Source: Agelas oroides (taxonomy: Eukaryota; Porifera; Demospongiae; Agelasida; Agelasidae). From it: 64,000 bases of DNA. Under the pieces are notes generated by a model. It worked only from the letters and a program-made list of their open reading frames with translations, had not been told where the DNA came from and made no database searches. The stretch is from positions 17,484,324 to 17,548,323 of the forward strand of contig OX422184.1 in the NCBI GenBank assembly GCA_949130485.1, written 5' to 3'. Positions 53,778 through 64,000 of the stretch are shown here, one piece after another (the stretch's first letter is position 1; each line of letters starts with the position of its first letter). The position numbers and the translations under genes are program-made.

Positions 53778-54414
53778 ATTACAGCAGTGTTGTAGAAAAG
53801 CTACTATAGGAGGGTCTCCAACTGCAGTTGGATGATGCTAGCATGGTCAGTCTGTCTGGAGCCAATTCCTCTTTTGGCTTAATTTTGTTGTGTGATAATA
53901 GCCAAAGGAATCCCTTATAGTCAAGGCAAGGGTACTTACAGTTCAATACTCCATCACACCAATATGCAGTCTCGAACTCAGACCCCCCTTCAGCCCTCCA
54001 AAAGGAAAGGTGGTCTGGTGAGTATAGTACTACATTTTTGTACCTCCATGGAATTTTGGAATTTTGGCGGCACAATCTGATTGGCTTATCTGGAAATTAT
54101 CTCACCTGTACTGGGCTTCCTCACCACAAATCACTCATCAAAACTTTATAGTGAAGCCCATGCAGCAAACAACCTCAAAGGTTTAGCTTTTAGTAGAATC
54201 CAATGCAATCCATAGACTTTTCGACGCCTCTCCTATTTGTGTAAGAACTATGCATGACAGGAGGCCAGACTTAATCCTTGGTAGCTGCAGGCATGCATTA
54301 CCTGTATGCTGTAACCTGGTAATAAAGCTGGTGAAGTCCTAGTTCGCTAAACAATGCTGCATTGCGTTGCTCACCCAGGCTTGCCCCACAAATTTCTACA
54401 TTTACACTAGTAAA
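53778..54414. other. Gene-free stretch
   Basis: 53795-53880 is a diverged piece of R1-like sequence (GCTAGCATGGTCAGTCTGTC, CTTTTGGCTTAATTTTG). The word TTGCTCACCCAGGCTTGCCC at 54367 is the recurrent small-element end also seen near 17980 and 42300. No gene. Confidence 0.4.
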
Positions 54415-54809
54415 TGTGAGTGTTGGTACAGTTCACAGCTGATTGTGTTATAAGATATAAGGCTATTAGAGGCCATCAAGCTGCAACCAAGAAATGTTGT
54501 ACTGTCTACGAGTTATCAAAGGACAGCTGTTGCACATGTATGCCCACTGACAAGAAGTACACTTTGATTGGTCCCCTGTCCACGCACTGAGGACTAGAAC
54601 ATGATAACAATTTGTACTGCAGCATCATAAACCAAAACGAAGCCATAATGGGCAAAACACAAGAAGTCATGCAGTTTTTGTAGGTCTTCCAACAACTTAA
54701 AATAGCACAATCAGCCATTATCTTCATTTGCTTTGTTCAGATTAGCCTACAGTATTAATATATAGGCAGTTGACTGATCCAAGCAGATGGTTTAGTCCTA
54801 CATTCAAGC
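54415..54809 (+). promoter_or_regulatory. Conserved upstream block of secreted copy 4
   Basis: From GTGAGTGTTGGTACAGTTCA to TACATTCAAGC. TTTGATTGGTCCCC (inverted CCAAT) at 54562 and TATATAGGCAG at 54760. Confidence 0.5.
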
Positions 54810-55565
54810 ATGCAGGTCATTTGGGTGCTTGTTGGTCTTTTCAGTGTTCTTGTCACCAATGCTGCAGCACAGTCCTGCCCAGCAACCCTCAACTCTGAAG
54901 CTCAGATTGTAATTTTTTCGGACAGAGTGTTTTCTTCAGAGGTACTTCAAGCTGCTCTTGTGGATACCAATCTGACATTCTTCAGAGAAGTTTTAGGATT
55001 TGATGATGCTGAGATTGAACAAGAGACTCAAAATGCATTTCAATTCTTCAATGAAAGGTTTGGTCTGGACTTCTCTCAGTCTGAGCCCAATGAGTTAGGT
55101 ATACGCTTCTTCGAAAATGCCACCTTACAACCATCTAGGCAACCCCGTGGTATATTTGTAACCTTCAACCGCTGGCTCCTAACTGGAAACACTCGGTCCA
55201 GATGCTTTATTGCAACTATCGGTGGATATTATGCCAACTTTATTGGAGAGCAGACACTGAGGGGAACATACGGTGAAGAAGGAATCCAGGTGACTAGCGG
55301 AAGAGTTCTGTCATATGATTATCTTTCTATTTCAATTCCTCGTCGTGATCCAGTCGTGATTCAACGGTGGACTCCAATACCAAATGAAGGAGCGCAAATT
55401 GGACTCTATGTCTTGTTCTTTGAGTTGTCCCATCCAACACTGGGTCAAGGTGCTCTGCAAGGATTCTTTCAAACAGAACGTGGTACTGAAAATGGGACTA
55501 GCATTCTTCGTCGGACTGCGAGTGCTCTTGCTACCTTTCCACCCAACGTCCTTAGTTTTAACTGA
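54810..55565 (+). CDS. Secreted protein of unrecognised family, intact copy 4 (251 aa)
   Basis: Intact single exon from MQVIWVLVGLFSVLVTNAAA to FPPNVLSFN. Signal peptide, cysteines QSC and RSRCF, sequons NLT, NAT and NGT. The N-terminal half is closest to copy 3 (EAQIVIFSDRVFSSEVLQAA) and the middle resembles copy 1 (GTYGEEGIQVTSGRVLS), so it may be a mosaic formed by gene conversion. Private changes include IQRWTPIP for IQRRTPIP. Followed by the shared 3' flank (ATGAATAGCAATTAATGAAC). Function unknown; secreted by inference. Confidence 0.88.
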   Translation: MQVIWVLVGLFSVLVTNAAAQSCPATLNSEAQIVIFSDRVFSSEVLQAALVDTNLTFFREVLGFDDAEIEQETQNAFQFFNERFGLDFSQSEPNELGIRFFENATLQPSRQPRGIFVTFNRWLLTGNTRSRCFIATIGGYYANFIGEQTLRGTYGEEGIQVTSGRVLSYDYLSISIPRRDPVVIQRWTPIPNEGAQIGLYVLFFELSHPTLGQGALQGFFQTERGTENGTSILRRTASALATFPPNVLSFN

Positions 55566-56859
55566 TATAAAATGAATAGCAATTAATGAACTATTACCTG
55601 TACAGTGTAGTATTGTACTTTGCAAGGGACCAAGTGTGAAAGTGTCAGTCCTGGATGTGAAGGTAGGGCTTCCTTTGGGGGGGAAAGCACTGGGGGAGTT
55701 CAGCATGTCATCTGGCCTATATTTAAGTTCAGCTAGCTAGCTCCAAGGTGACTTCGAAAGATTACTTCGAAAGATGACGCATATGAAAGACAGCCAGGAA
55801 AAACAGCCGGAGCATGCGCACTTATTTGAACAAAGGATAGCCTAGAAGTTGTGTTTGCAGAGACATCCAGGATAGGTAGCTGGAGCGTGAGTATTTACTG
55901 TATGTATGTATACAAGGGCTATTAAACAGTTGTGTATAGAGAGGCTGAAAGCAGTAAGCGGCTGAGATCCTCTTTCAATCCATGGCTGATGGATGGCGAA
56001 CCCCATCTGCTATTTCTCTAAGATACCTCAAGTAAAGACTATGCATAACAAGCCAGGCTGTGTTGAGAATTAGCGTACAGTTAGCCAGAGTAGATGCTTA
56101 GGTTGCACTAAGGGCTGCATTGTATGCTACCACCCAATGACAAGCTAGTCTCTGCAACCATCTTCTCTAAGCTGTTAAGCACTTTTGTAGAGTATCAAGC
56201 TTTGTTCAGCTACATGCCACGCCACGTGTGCTGTAATCTGATACTTCACTGAAGCCTAGGATATATAAGTTAAAGCAGTGTATTGCTTGCTCACGCTCGC
56301 TCCACAATGTTCTACATTCGCCTAGTTATTGGGGTGAGCCTGAGTGAGCCCCACACTAGCGTGACTGCATTGCACACACGTATGTCTATCAAACTATGGA
56401 GGATGGACCGACCACTTACCGTAAATTTTAAATGAGCACATTTAAATATTTCACGAAGATCGATATCGTGAAGCATGTGAAGGCCAGTGAAGGTCTGACT
56501 GTATAGAGTGCAGCATCGGCGACCCGGAGCGAAGACGACTGAAGTTGAAGCATGCGTGGCAACTTAATTCTGGTGTGTGCTTCTACTGACGACGGCAGGC
56601 TGCTCTCACAGGCGGTACAAATTTAATATGGACGGTGGTTGACTGGGTCGCTTCAGGTGGGGCCATGCATAAACGGGCACTCATAAACGCCAGGAATGTA
56701 GCTCACGATTTTGGTGTAAAGCCAAGTCCATGCATGTGTAGCCACGTTAGCTGCCCTGGCTGGAGAAATCATTCCACGAAAGATGGCTATCAAAGACTAC
56801 GCCAAGGTATTTGACCTTCTGGGTCTGCAGCAAGTCACTACCATCCAGGGTGTCTAGGT
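55566..56859. other. Gene-free stretch
   Basis: Up to about 55740 it is the shared 3' flank of the secreted family. 56285-56372 carries two facing ends of a small element (TTGCTCACGCTCGC and GGGGTGAGCCTGAGTGAGCC). No gene recognised. Confidence 0.4.
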
Positions 56860-57545
56860 GACTGTGAGAGTGCTGGTCTACTACCAAATAGGACAACACA
56901 GCATTTGATGGCGTTCAGGTGGAGCTTCTGTTTCCTCAACCAGCTTGATACTTCTACAAGATCACTGTTGAGTCAATGCTCAATTTCTGGAATGAACTTA
57001 GAAGCTGTATATATGGAAGTGTCATCAGCACATTGGCTAGTTTCACAAAAGCTGGCTTGTTTGGGAAGGTTTTGAACATATATTGAGAACAGTAGTGGCC
57101 CCAGTATGGAGCCTTGGGGTACACCACAAGTTATTCTCCCAGTCGTGGAGATTGAATTTTTAAATTGAACAAATTGCATTCTGTCTGTCAAATAACTGCT
57201 AAACCACTTGAGTGAGTTACCCTTCATACCAATTTCAGCCAACTTGCTCAGCAGGATTTCGTGGTCAACTGTGTCAAAGGCTTTACGTAAGTCTAGGAAC
57301 ACAGCCCCAACATAGCAGCCATCATTGCTCTCATCCAGCTTGTCGTAATGTTTAACAATAGAGACATAGTGGAAAAACCATGTCTAAATCCTGATTGTTG
57401 AGGAGGAAGCAAGGCATTTGACTCCAAGTGATACGTTAGTTGGTTGTGGATTACGCGTTCAATAACTTTACTCAAAACTGGGAGTGTCGATATCGGTCGA
57501 TAGTTATTCATGATGGTTTTATCACCACCTTTGTTGACTGGGGTA
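56860..57545 (-). pseudogene. LINE reverse-transcriptase fragment
   Basis: Minus strand: NNYRPISTLPVLSKVIERVI, LPPQQSGFRHGFSTMSLLL, after a one-base shift VFLDLRKAFDTVDHEILL, CGVPQGSILGPLLFSIYVQN, CADDTSIY (normally FADDT/YADDT), then after a stop NSDLVEVSSWLRKQKLHLN and CCVVLFGSR. Palm motifs A, B and C are recognisable. 5' and 3' parts missing. Confidence 0.88.
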
Positions 57546-58501
57546 ACTCTAGCTTGTCATTGCACATTGCACAATAAAAATTTGCACCCTCTCCAAGGCT
57601 CCACCCCCAGTCTACATCTTAGGAATGGTTATTAGCGACTGACGGAAGCTTTTAAAAAAATATTGAAGCAAATCACTAATATAGAGCATCATAGCCTGCT
57701 CTAAGCCCTGCCCAGGGACTTACCTGGTCATACATTCACTCCAAGTCAAGTAATCATCAAAATCTTCCGTCAATCCCTCGGGGGAGGAGTCTACAAGCCG
57801 TATAACTCCGTAAAAGTTCATTCCAACACTCACAGAAGGCTATTTTTTGTGCAAGAGCAAGCAACTCCGCGTGCCCTGCAGCCATGGCTAGCTAGTTGAG
57901 ATAATTACGTTGTTGCGGTTGACAAAGTGCGCATGCGGCTTCACTAGGCGGTAGATTTGTACAGCAGTCAAGTAGGAAGCCAACATATGCACGTAACGTA
58001 CATGCTTTGTGGTGAAATGAATTTTGTCATGCATTATTGATCTTACTAGCACTCTCTAAGGTATCCCGTAACCTTAAAATTTACAGTATATGGCCGCAAG
58101 CAAACATACACACGCACGCAGTCCTGCTAGTGTGGGGCTTGCTCAGACTCACCCCAATAAGCTTTAAAGTATAGTGCCACCCTGGAGTGGGAAGACAGTG
58201 AAAATTCACTCACATGCACAGTAAGAACTTACAGAAACTTGTGAGGACTACATTACTTTCATGTCCATACCACCTACAGTTCTATCCTACAAGCAATAAA
58301 TTTGTCTCATTGTTTGATTAATTCTCAGTATCGAACACGTATATGGTGTACATATCATCCACTTTCATACTGTAGGTGTAGATATCATTAAAACTAGGGA
58401 TTGAAAGGCCATCGAACAAGGCTATGGTAAACATTCAAATGTTTGCACCTCCAGACACAACTTATATAGAGGTGAGGTGAAATGTATTAGACATAACATA
58501 C
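57546..58501. other. Gene-free stretch
   Basis: 58118-58160 contains CAGTCCTGCTAGTGTGGGGC and the GAG-CCCCAAT-type end also present at 42140 and 56330. A minus-strand word CACCTACAG|TATGAAAGTGG at 58364-58383 could be another acceptor. No gene supported. Confidence 0.35.
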
Positions 58502-58552
58502 GTAATCAACGGTGTCCACATCAACCCCTGATTCCAGGGCATCACACACATC
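58502..58552 (-). CDS. Exon-like segment, ankyrin-like
   Basis: Minus strand: acceptor CACTAGCTACAG, then 17 codons DVCDALESGVDVDTVDY, then donor GTATGT. The sequence L-ESG-DVD-VD resembles the turn between ankyrin repeats (A-L-x-x-G-A-D-V-N). Phase 0 on both sides. It may belong with the exon at 59060-59128, but no full gene could be assembled. Confidence 0.4.
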
Positions 58553-59059
58553 CTGTAGCTAGTGATCCTTTCTGAGCAGCAGTAAAAATATCCACTCTCT
58601 ATGTACAGGAAAGAAAGGTATTAGCTATGCATTACACCATTCACTTATTTGATCTTATACATACATTCATGTTGGTGTGGAAATAATAATGCAAGGTTAC
58701 TCTTGTAAACTAAATGAATATGCTACATTGGGAGGGTTAGAGTTATATATGAGTTTGGGGGGGTGCAAGGTTATTTTCCTGAAAAGGTTAGGTGCTAGGT
58801 GCATGTATGGAGGAGCATTACCTGTAAGCAGCATAAGTATGAATAGTACATACAGCCCTTACGTATTTGTAATCAGCTCACTCCTCCACCTCCACCCCAC
58901 CCCATTCCCCTAACCCCCAAAACCCCACATCCCCACCCCCCAACTTACCCCCCACACCCAACCTCCCATCCCCATTATAGCATATTCACTTAGTGTATAT
59001 ATGTTACCTCGAAAGCCACAAGAGAGCAATACACACACATTATCTTTAATGGTACTCAC
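58553..59059. other. Intron-like stretch with C-rich tract
   Basis: 58885-58975 is a run of CCCCA-type pyrimidine-rich sequence; on the minus strand it is G-rich. No coding signal. Confidence 0.35.
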
Positions 59060-59128
59060 TGGGCTGGTGTTGCCAACATCAACACCTCCTCCAGAAACTT
59101 TGCGCTTCTTTCTCCGAAAGGCCATCTG
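59060..59128 (-). CDS. Exon-like segment with basic N terminus
   Basis: Minus strand: acceptor TTTTCCTTGCAG at 59129 and above, 23 codons QMAFRRKKRKVSGGGVDVGN plus TSP, donor GTGAGTACC at 59059. RRKKRK could be a nuclear localisation signal, and the inner ATG a start codon. Phase 0. Next exon towards lower coordinates may be 58502-58552. Confidence 0.45.
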
Positions 59129-60862
59129 CTGCAAGGAAAACACATGCACTGATATTGCAGTATAGTACCATGTCGATCCACATTGTTTGTGGGATAAACA
59201 CTTCAACACTAGATGGACATATTTTTAGCTACTAGGTACATTACTCATGCAAGAAACATGCACGTAAGGATGAAAAAGTAGCCTGATATCTACTGTTTGC
59301 ACATGCACAGTTTCATGATATTTTACACCACGCTTACAAACTGTCAACATTTTCATGCAATTCTGTGACCTGGGTGCAAGGCTGCGAGTGAGAAAACATT
59401 AGCCTTGTTCTTTATTTAGTAATACAGTCTTTTGTGAGTTGGAACATCAAATTCCAGCAGCAGTTAGCCTTAGGCATGAAATGTTATGCCAGCATAATTG
59501 GTACTTGATAGATTTGGTCATTATGCTCGCATAATACAGAGATTTTCCCTGTGTTGTTTGAATTCTTTTGCTGTTGGACAAAAGCATTCCCTGTAAGATT
59601 ACCTTCAATTACTTCAAGTGCTAATTATTGTCATATACATCAGTACTGAAGTATTTGTTGTATAACGATAAAAACATTGGTTTTGACTCCTACTATAACG
59701 AAGCATTTTGACAACTAAATGAACCATACCAGTAATTAGACACTATTAGCAGCATAATCATAAAAGTATAGATGTGATTTTGTGAGCATAATATTCTCAA
59801 GTTAGCCTACAACCATATCACATTGGACTCTCTTGACTACATTGGAGGCAATCCCATACAAAATGAATAAAAAGATGTATCCTTGTGGAGACAGTAAGTG
59901 TTACAAGGTGCTGTAATTGACCATTTGTGATGGACACAAGCAAGACAAATCGGCAATTGACTGAGCAGGGTACGTAGCAACAGCATTGGGGGTCTGCAAC
60001 ACGTCTTTCAAGAGTCACTGCTTGGCAATGTTAATGTTTTCATGTGACCTTGTTACCCATTCATATGCACAGGACCTGTTAAGTCATTCCTTTCCTGTGA
60101 AATACTAAAAGTGATTCTGATACTGAAGTTGCTTATTCTGCTTCTCAGCTTCCAGTTATTCCCAAGTCCATATATATACTGCTATGGGAGACACTGTGTC
60201 TGTCATGCTTCAGTCTTAGCTGCCTGCCTCCAAGAAATCAGTTTACCAGTTGGTTCTCGTTTATGCATGAAAGCTCACACCACAGGATGATATGGTTCTC
60301 TCCAGTTCCTGGATGTGATGAGTCTTTTCTCCAAGTCACTCTTGGCTGTAGTGGTCCAAATTGACTATGTGCAAAATGTATGAGCTCAACTCTGTAGTCC
60401 TTGATAAACTGTATCTGATGTTGTGCATCAGTGTTGTCCTCATCAATATGTTCACCAGCCGAGAGTGAATGCATTCCTTGTGTTTACTGCAATTTTGTGA
60501 AGATATCTTTCATTGAAGAAAGCGTTCTAGCCTTTTCTCTGCAAGACACCTCCTCTATCGACATCTCCATAATTATGATCAATTCAAATGACTACTCATA
60601 AAACCCAAGTATGTGCATCTGCATTTTCATTTCTGTATCTGTTACGGGATAAGACAGTACACCACAGGCAAGCATATGCGTTGTGCTTCATTTATCCCCA
60701 ATTGAAATTGGATGAATTTTGCACAACCTCACTGTACACATTCATGGTTGTGGGTGGCAAGTCACACCCAAAGTGCTGCTTTGCTGACACTGCAAAAATA
60801 GCTGAGGTTTTGTCACTGCTGCCTTGCTGAGACCTTAATTCTAAACCATTTTCCTTCGACTA
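59129..60862. other. Gene-free stretch
   Basis: Weak minus-strand frames (60474-60241, MHSLSAGEHIDEDNTDAQHQ) and the word HNAYACLWCTV near 60680 could be remains of a coding sequence belonging with 60863-60983, but stops interrupt them. Nothing firm. Confidence 0.3.
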
Positions 60863-60983
60863 ACAACAGCTTCTCTGAAGCAACTGTTGCATTTTCTGTT
60901 TCAAAGTTGCTACTTCTTTCTCTTTTCTCTCCATTTCCACCAAAGCATTTGCTAATTCTACATGAAGGCTTTCAACTTCCTCC
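60863..60983 (-). pseudogene. Coiled-coil gene fragment, split by a TTAA element
   Basis: Minus strand reads EEVESLHVELANALVEMERK, EKEVATLKQKMQQLLQ, RSCC, stop at 60863: a heptad-patterned coiled coil. Across the element the frame continues upstream at 62014-62090 (LRVELGKNLEQSFYVPMCE, VSPDPLK). Removing the element and one TTAA gives DPLKEEVES without a break. Further upstream (62250-62130) FAKILSGLEQQGDHP and IEVIQLLKKKV read in another frame after a TGA. Gene identity not recognised; disrupted here. Confidence 0.55.
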
Positions 60984-60987
60984 TTAA

Positions 60988-62009
60988 GGTGGCACGGTCG
61001 TCCCTCAGCGGAGGTTAACGAAAACATAAACTTGGGTTACAGTCAGGACCAGGGTTACTCCTAGTTTCAGGGTTAGGGTTTGGTTTAGGGCAATCTTGCT
61101 TTGCCTAATTTTAAAAAGGGTTTTTGTAGCTCATTAATATATTCATGAACCCAAAATTGCCACTCGATGGACGCATCTACACGCTCACTGTAGGTAGCGT
61201 CCCAACCACCAATGTATCTCAAATCAATCTATGCCAGCTTTTGTTCAAAGCTACTCTCAAAGTCAGGCTAGACTCATGTTTGTCACTACTCTTGGAATGG
61301 ACAACTTTGACTGCACCAAAATGAATGCACATTTCGAAAAATTCACAGCTTGTCTACGGGAGGGGCTCATTCACGAGTGGAAGCAAGCATTACTAGCCCC
61401 ACCTCTCCCCCTTATGTCGCTAAACAACTCACGGCTCTGTTCCACACACAGCCACCGTTCAGCTCCCTTGTCTGTCAGACTGTAGCACAAACGATAAATT
61501 GCGTATTCTAGTTAAAGCCCAGCCCAGCACTCGAAGCACCTGGCCACGGTCACCAACTAGACTAGGCATACGGCCGCGAGACCTGGGCCTACTCAACAAA
61601 TACAGTCTTGGCCACTGTGGCCTTTCTGCTGCTTCTAGACACAAGCTTGCTTTCACAAGCAGGCATCACGCACTACTCACAGCTACTGACACTACAGCAC
61701 TCTACTAAACTCCTTCTCTTTTTTTTTAATTTTTAATTTTTTTTTTTTTAAGTCGATCTAAGCTTATCTTCAAAGTTCCGAGCACCACATGAAGGGTGCC
61801 GCCAGGCCACATCTTAACTAACTTAATTATAAACTGATTATTGGATGGCAATGCCGACAGGAAATGGGGAAAATCCCCAATTTTACGGACCGTGAACGGT
61901 TTGAGACTCCCAAAACGGACTGTGCGCTAAAAATTTTAACAAGACAAAGAAGACTATCAACTTGGATTCCAGGTTTGTTGACCTTGAAAATACAGGGTAC
62001 CGTGCCACC
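60988..62009. mobile_element. TTAA-flanked DNA transposon, non-autonomous
   Basis: TIRs GGTGGCACGGT and ACCGTGCCACC, TTAA at 60984-60987 and 62010-62013. The flanking gene fragment reads through when it is removed. TTAA duplication is used by piggyBac and Kolobok elements. Two short plus-strand ORFs inside (61231-61485, 61499-61708) show no recognised motif. Confidence 0.85.
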
Positions 62010-62253
62010 TTAAGGGGGTCTGGTGAAACTTCACACATTGGAACGTAAAATGACTGTTCAAGATTTTTCCCTAGCTCAACCCGAAGCAACATGTAACCTG
62101 ACTCTTCAAACTGCGTGAACGAGGAGCTAAATTGTCTGCAATACGGTCATAGTTACCATTGAAGTGCTAAAGATTGATCTGTCACCTTCTTCTTCAAAAG
62201 CTGTATGACCTCTATCGGGTGATCACCTTGCTGCTCAAGACCGCTTAATATTT

Positions 62254-62544
62254 TTGCGAACTTTTGTCAATCTGGGAAAAATCTGCAAGGGTAAAGCTAC
62301 CCTGAGTAGTCCGATGTGAAACTATAGACACACTTTTTTTAACAGTTTAGATGATGGAAAGTGTACAAAGCAATGCATGGTCAGAGATAAAATGTGTACA
62401 AAAACTAACTTGGGTAGATTTTGCGAACACCATGTTGGCTTATGAATAGTGGTAACAATTGTGATAGTCTCCGTACGGAAAAATCAGAACTCCAGTCTAA
62501 GTAATGCTGGATTAAAATATAGACGTATGAAGGGTGTGTGCACA
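62254..62544. other. Gene-free stretch
   Basis: Nothing recognised. Confidence 0.3.
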
Positions 62545-63040
62545 TGAGATCAATTCTCATGAGATCAACTCCCACGTGGTCAACTCTTACAAGATCAACT
62601 TTTCATGAAATCAACTGCTATGAGATCAACTTCAATAAAATCAACTCTTACGAAATCAACTCAACTCCGAAATCAACTCTTTGAGTTGATTTCAGATTTG
62701 AGCAGTTAGTGCATGCCAAGGCTTGACAGGTATTGATGGGTCAGTTGACAGGTTTTGATTAGTGTGTTGTCACGTAAGGGTAGGCTTGACAGGCTTTGAG
62801 TAGTAAGCTTTTCTGCATATAAGCCAGCGATTTTGAGCACAATGCACACTCATCCCCATCTTCTGCAATGGCTCAGTTCACGGAAACCAAATGAGGAGGA
62901 AAGAACCTTCACTTTGAGGGGTATATCTACACCAAAATAAGAGATGGTGTAATGCATCAGTTGATTTCGTAAGAGTTGATTTTATAGAAGTTGATCTCAT
63001 AGCAGTTGATTTCATGAAAAGTTGACCTTGTGTGAGTAAA
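62545..63040. mobile_element. Fold-back element with arms made of 15-bp repeats
   Basis: Left arm 62545-62690: nine units of GATCAACTCYTACGA type. Right arm 62957-63030: five units of the complement, GTTGATTTCGTAAGA type. Loop of about 265 bp without a gene. Same unit, in variant form, at 9001, 35170, 40034 and 53208. Confidence 0.8.
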
Positions 63041-63432
63041 TTGTATGAAGGATGGTTGTTTCATTGTGGATGATAGGAAGTGATGCTCTTGTATGCCAGT
63101 TTGTTCATCCATTCCAGTCACTGCCAGATATAATACGTACAATGACTTTCTGGCAATACGAACGGTACTGTCTGGCTAGTGTGTAAGTGCACCAGTTGAG
63201 ACTGGACAGGATAACTGCCTATTTGTCTGGACAGTATGACAACGGACACTTCGTGAACACTTATTGCCAAGGCCCATACCAAACCCACACCAAAACCTTC
63301 TCCTCTACAAAACCTTCTACTACTATTAATCTCCTCTCTCCTTTTACCTTTACCAGCTATCTTCCAAGCCATGAAAGCCCGTAAAATTAAACCGTGCCCA
63401 AAATTGCTATGCAACTCACCTCGAGCTGTCTG
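63041..63432. other. Gene-free stretch
   Basis: Nothing recognised. Confidence 0.3.
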
Positions 63433-63436
63433 CCGG

Positions 63437-64000
63437 TGTCACAGCGGATCCGATCCGCCCGAAAATCCGATCCGGGCCGGATCAGATACCGTATAGCGGA
63501 AAATTTTCGCTGGTCCAAATTTTCGCAAAAATCCCGTTTCCCCTCCAGAAGAAATTTTCGCGCTTTTAATTTTCGCGTTTAGCGCGAGCTATTGCCACGC
63601 CCCTTTATCGTCGCCGGTCTAACGGAGGACGAAAGATGTCCCGTGGGAGAGGGTGGGACGTCGTCTACCGGTTTGAAATAGCGCTACAGTGCCATCGTCA
63701 GATCGAGCGAGCTAGCGCATAAAACACACGTATGAAAATTTCCACGAGTTCAAAAGTTCACGTGTTCAAATTTTCCCGGTTCATATTTCGCGGTTCTTAT
63801 TTTCGCGTTTTGGTCGTGGGTCGCGAAAATCGCGAAAATTTGGACTTCGCGAAAATTTCCCGCTATACGGTATGCTAGCGATTTCGATCCTACCTCAGCG
63901 GATTCGATCCGGGTTATCGACGGTCCCATAGGGCTCCTTCTGTCGACATCTCATAGTGAACTATGGTGTATTCATGCGGACCTGGCATAGATTATATATA
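63437..64000 (-). mobile_element. Second Ginger-type element, cut by the window end
   Basis: CCGG (63433-63436) then TGTCACAGCGGATCCGATCC, matching the right end of the copy at 16114-17563 in reverse. Continues after a nested insertion with GCTAGCGATTTCGATCC, the CTACCTCAGCGGATTCGATCC-type word and GTGTATTCATGCGGACCTG. Its integrase would lie beyond position 64000. Confidence 0.85.
63489..63870. mobile_element. TA-flanked non-autonomous element, TIR CCGTATAGCGG
   Basis: Exact TIRs CCGTATAGCGG / CCGCTATACGG with GAAAATTTTCGC subterminal repeats, flanked by TA at 63487-63488 and 63871-63872. The uninserted site CAGATATGCTAGCG is present in Ginger copy 1 (complement at about 17504-17517), which proves boundaries and duplication. 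TA target use fits the Tc1/mariner group or similar. Confidence 0.9.

Noticed and set aside
61060-61090. Interstitial telomere sequence (GGGTTAGGGTTTGG)
   Set aside because: Only two or three imperfect TTAGGG units; too short to call.

Overview
The window looks like repeat-rich nuclear DNA of an invertebrate animal, possibly a sponge or another early-branching metazoan. The evidence is a spliced TRIM-NHL gene with a filamin domain, GT-AG introns, tRNA-derived SINEs, a LINE, and many animal-type DNA transposons and fold-back elements. The species cannot be fixed from sequence alone, and nothing bacterial or viral was recognised. Genuine host coding capacity is small: one complete TRIM-NHL gene (3228-5630) and four intact copies of an unrecognised secreted-protein gene of 251-252 codons (18183-18938 minus; 38310-39068, 43911-44666 and 54810-55565 plus).

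The secreted family dominates the host part. Besides the four intact copies there are at least six relics of the same subfamily (634, 1464, 8345, 28452, 29520, 47883) and two reverse-strand relics of a diverged branch (about 9950 and 34960). The better copies share several hundred bases of upstream sequence, so whole gene-plus-promoter units were duplicated as DNA and then decayed. Next to the relics at the left edge lie broken copies of a second family that resembles five-bladed-propeller glycosidases (57-440, 6041-7075, 7850-8215).

Layout: 1-8.5 kb holds gene relics, a 346-bp tandem repeat and the TRIM gene. 8.5-11.6 kb is duplicated repeat DNA. 11.6-15.7 kb is a giant palindromic element with two younger insertions in one arm. 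15.8-18 kb is a hAT relic containing a Ginger-type integrase/PHD element and a 31-bp palindromic insertion. 18-19.3 kb has secreted copy 1. 21.4-25.4 kb is a LINE inserted in a tandem repeat. 26.2-26.7 kb is a 69-70-bp minisatellite. 27.8-36.5 kb is nested elements and relics. 37-46 kb alternates secreted genes with several small transposons. 46-54 kb has fold-back elements and LINE fragments. 54.4-55.6 kb has the last secreted gene. 56.8-64 kb has a LINE fragment, two isolated exon-like segments, a coiled-coil gene fragment split by a TTAA element, a fold-back array and a second Ginger end.

Most useful for dating and mechanism: several insertions can be proved inside this window because the uninserted or duplicated site is visible. 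They are Ginger with CCGG duplication in the hAT gene, a TA element in Ginger copy 2, a TTAA element in a coiled-coil gene, 8-bp hAT duplications, and repeated 9-bp duplications around TAGCCTCG-ended elements and the 31-bp palindrome. The LINE has ORF1 and ORF2 in one frame separated only by UGA CUA, a known readthrough context. Coordinates of repeats and relics are approximate because all alignments were made by eye.
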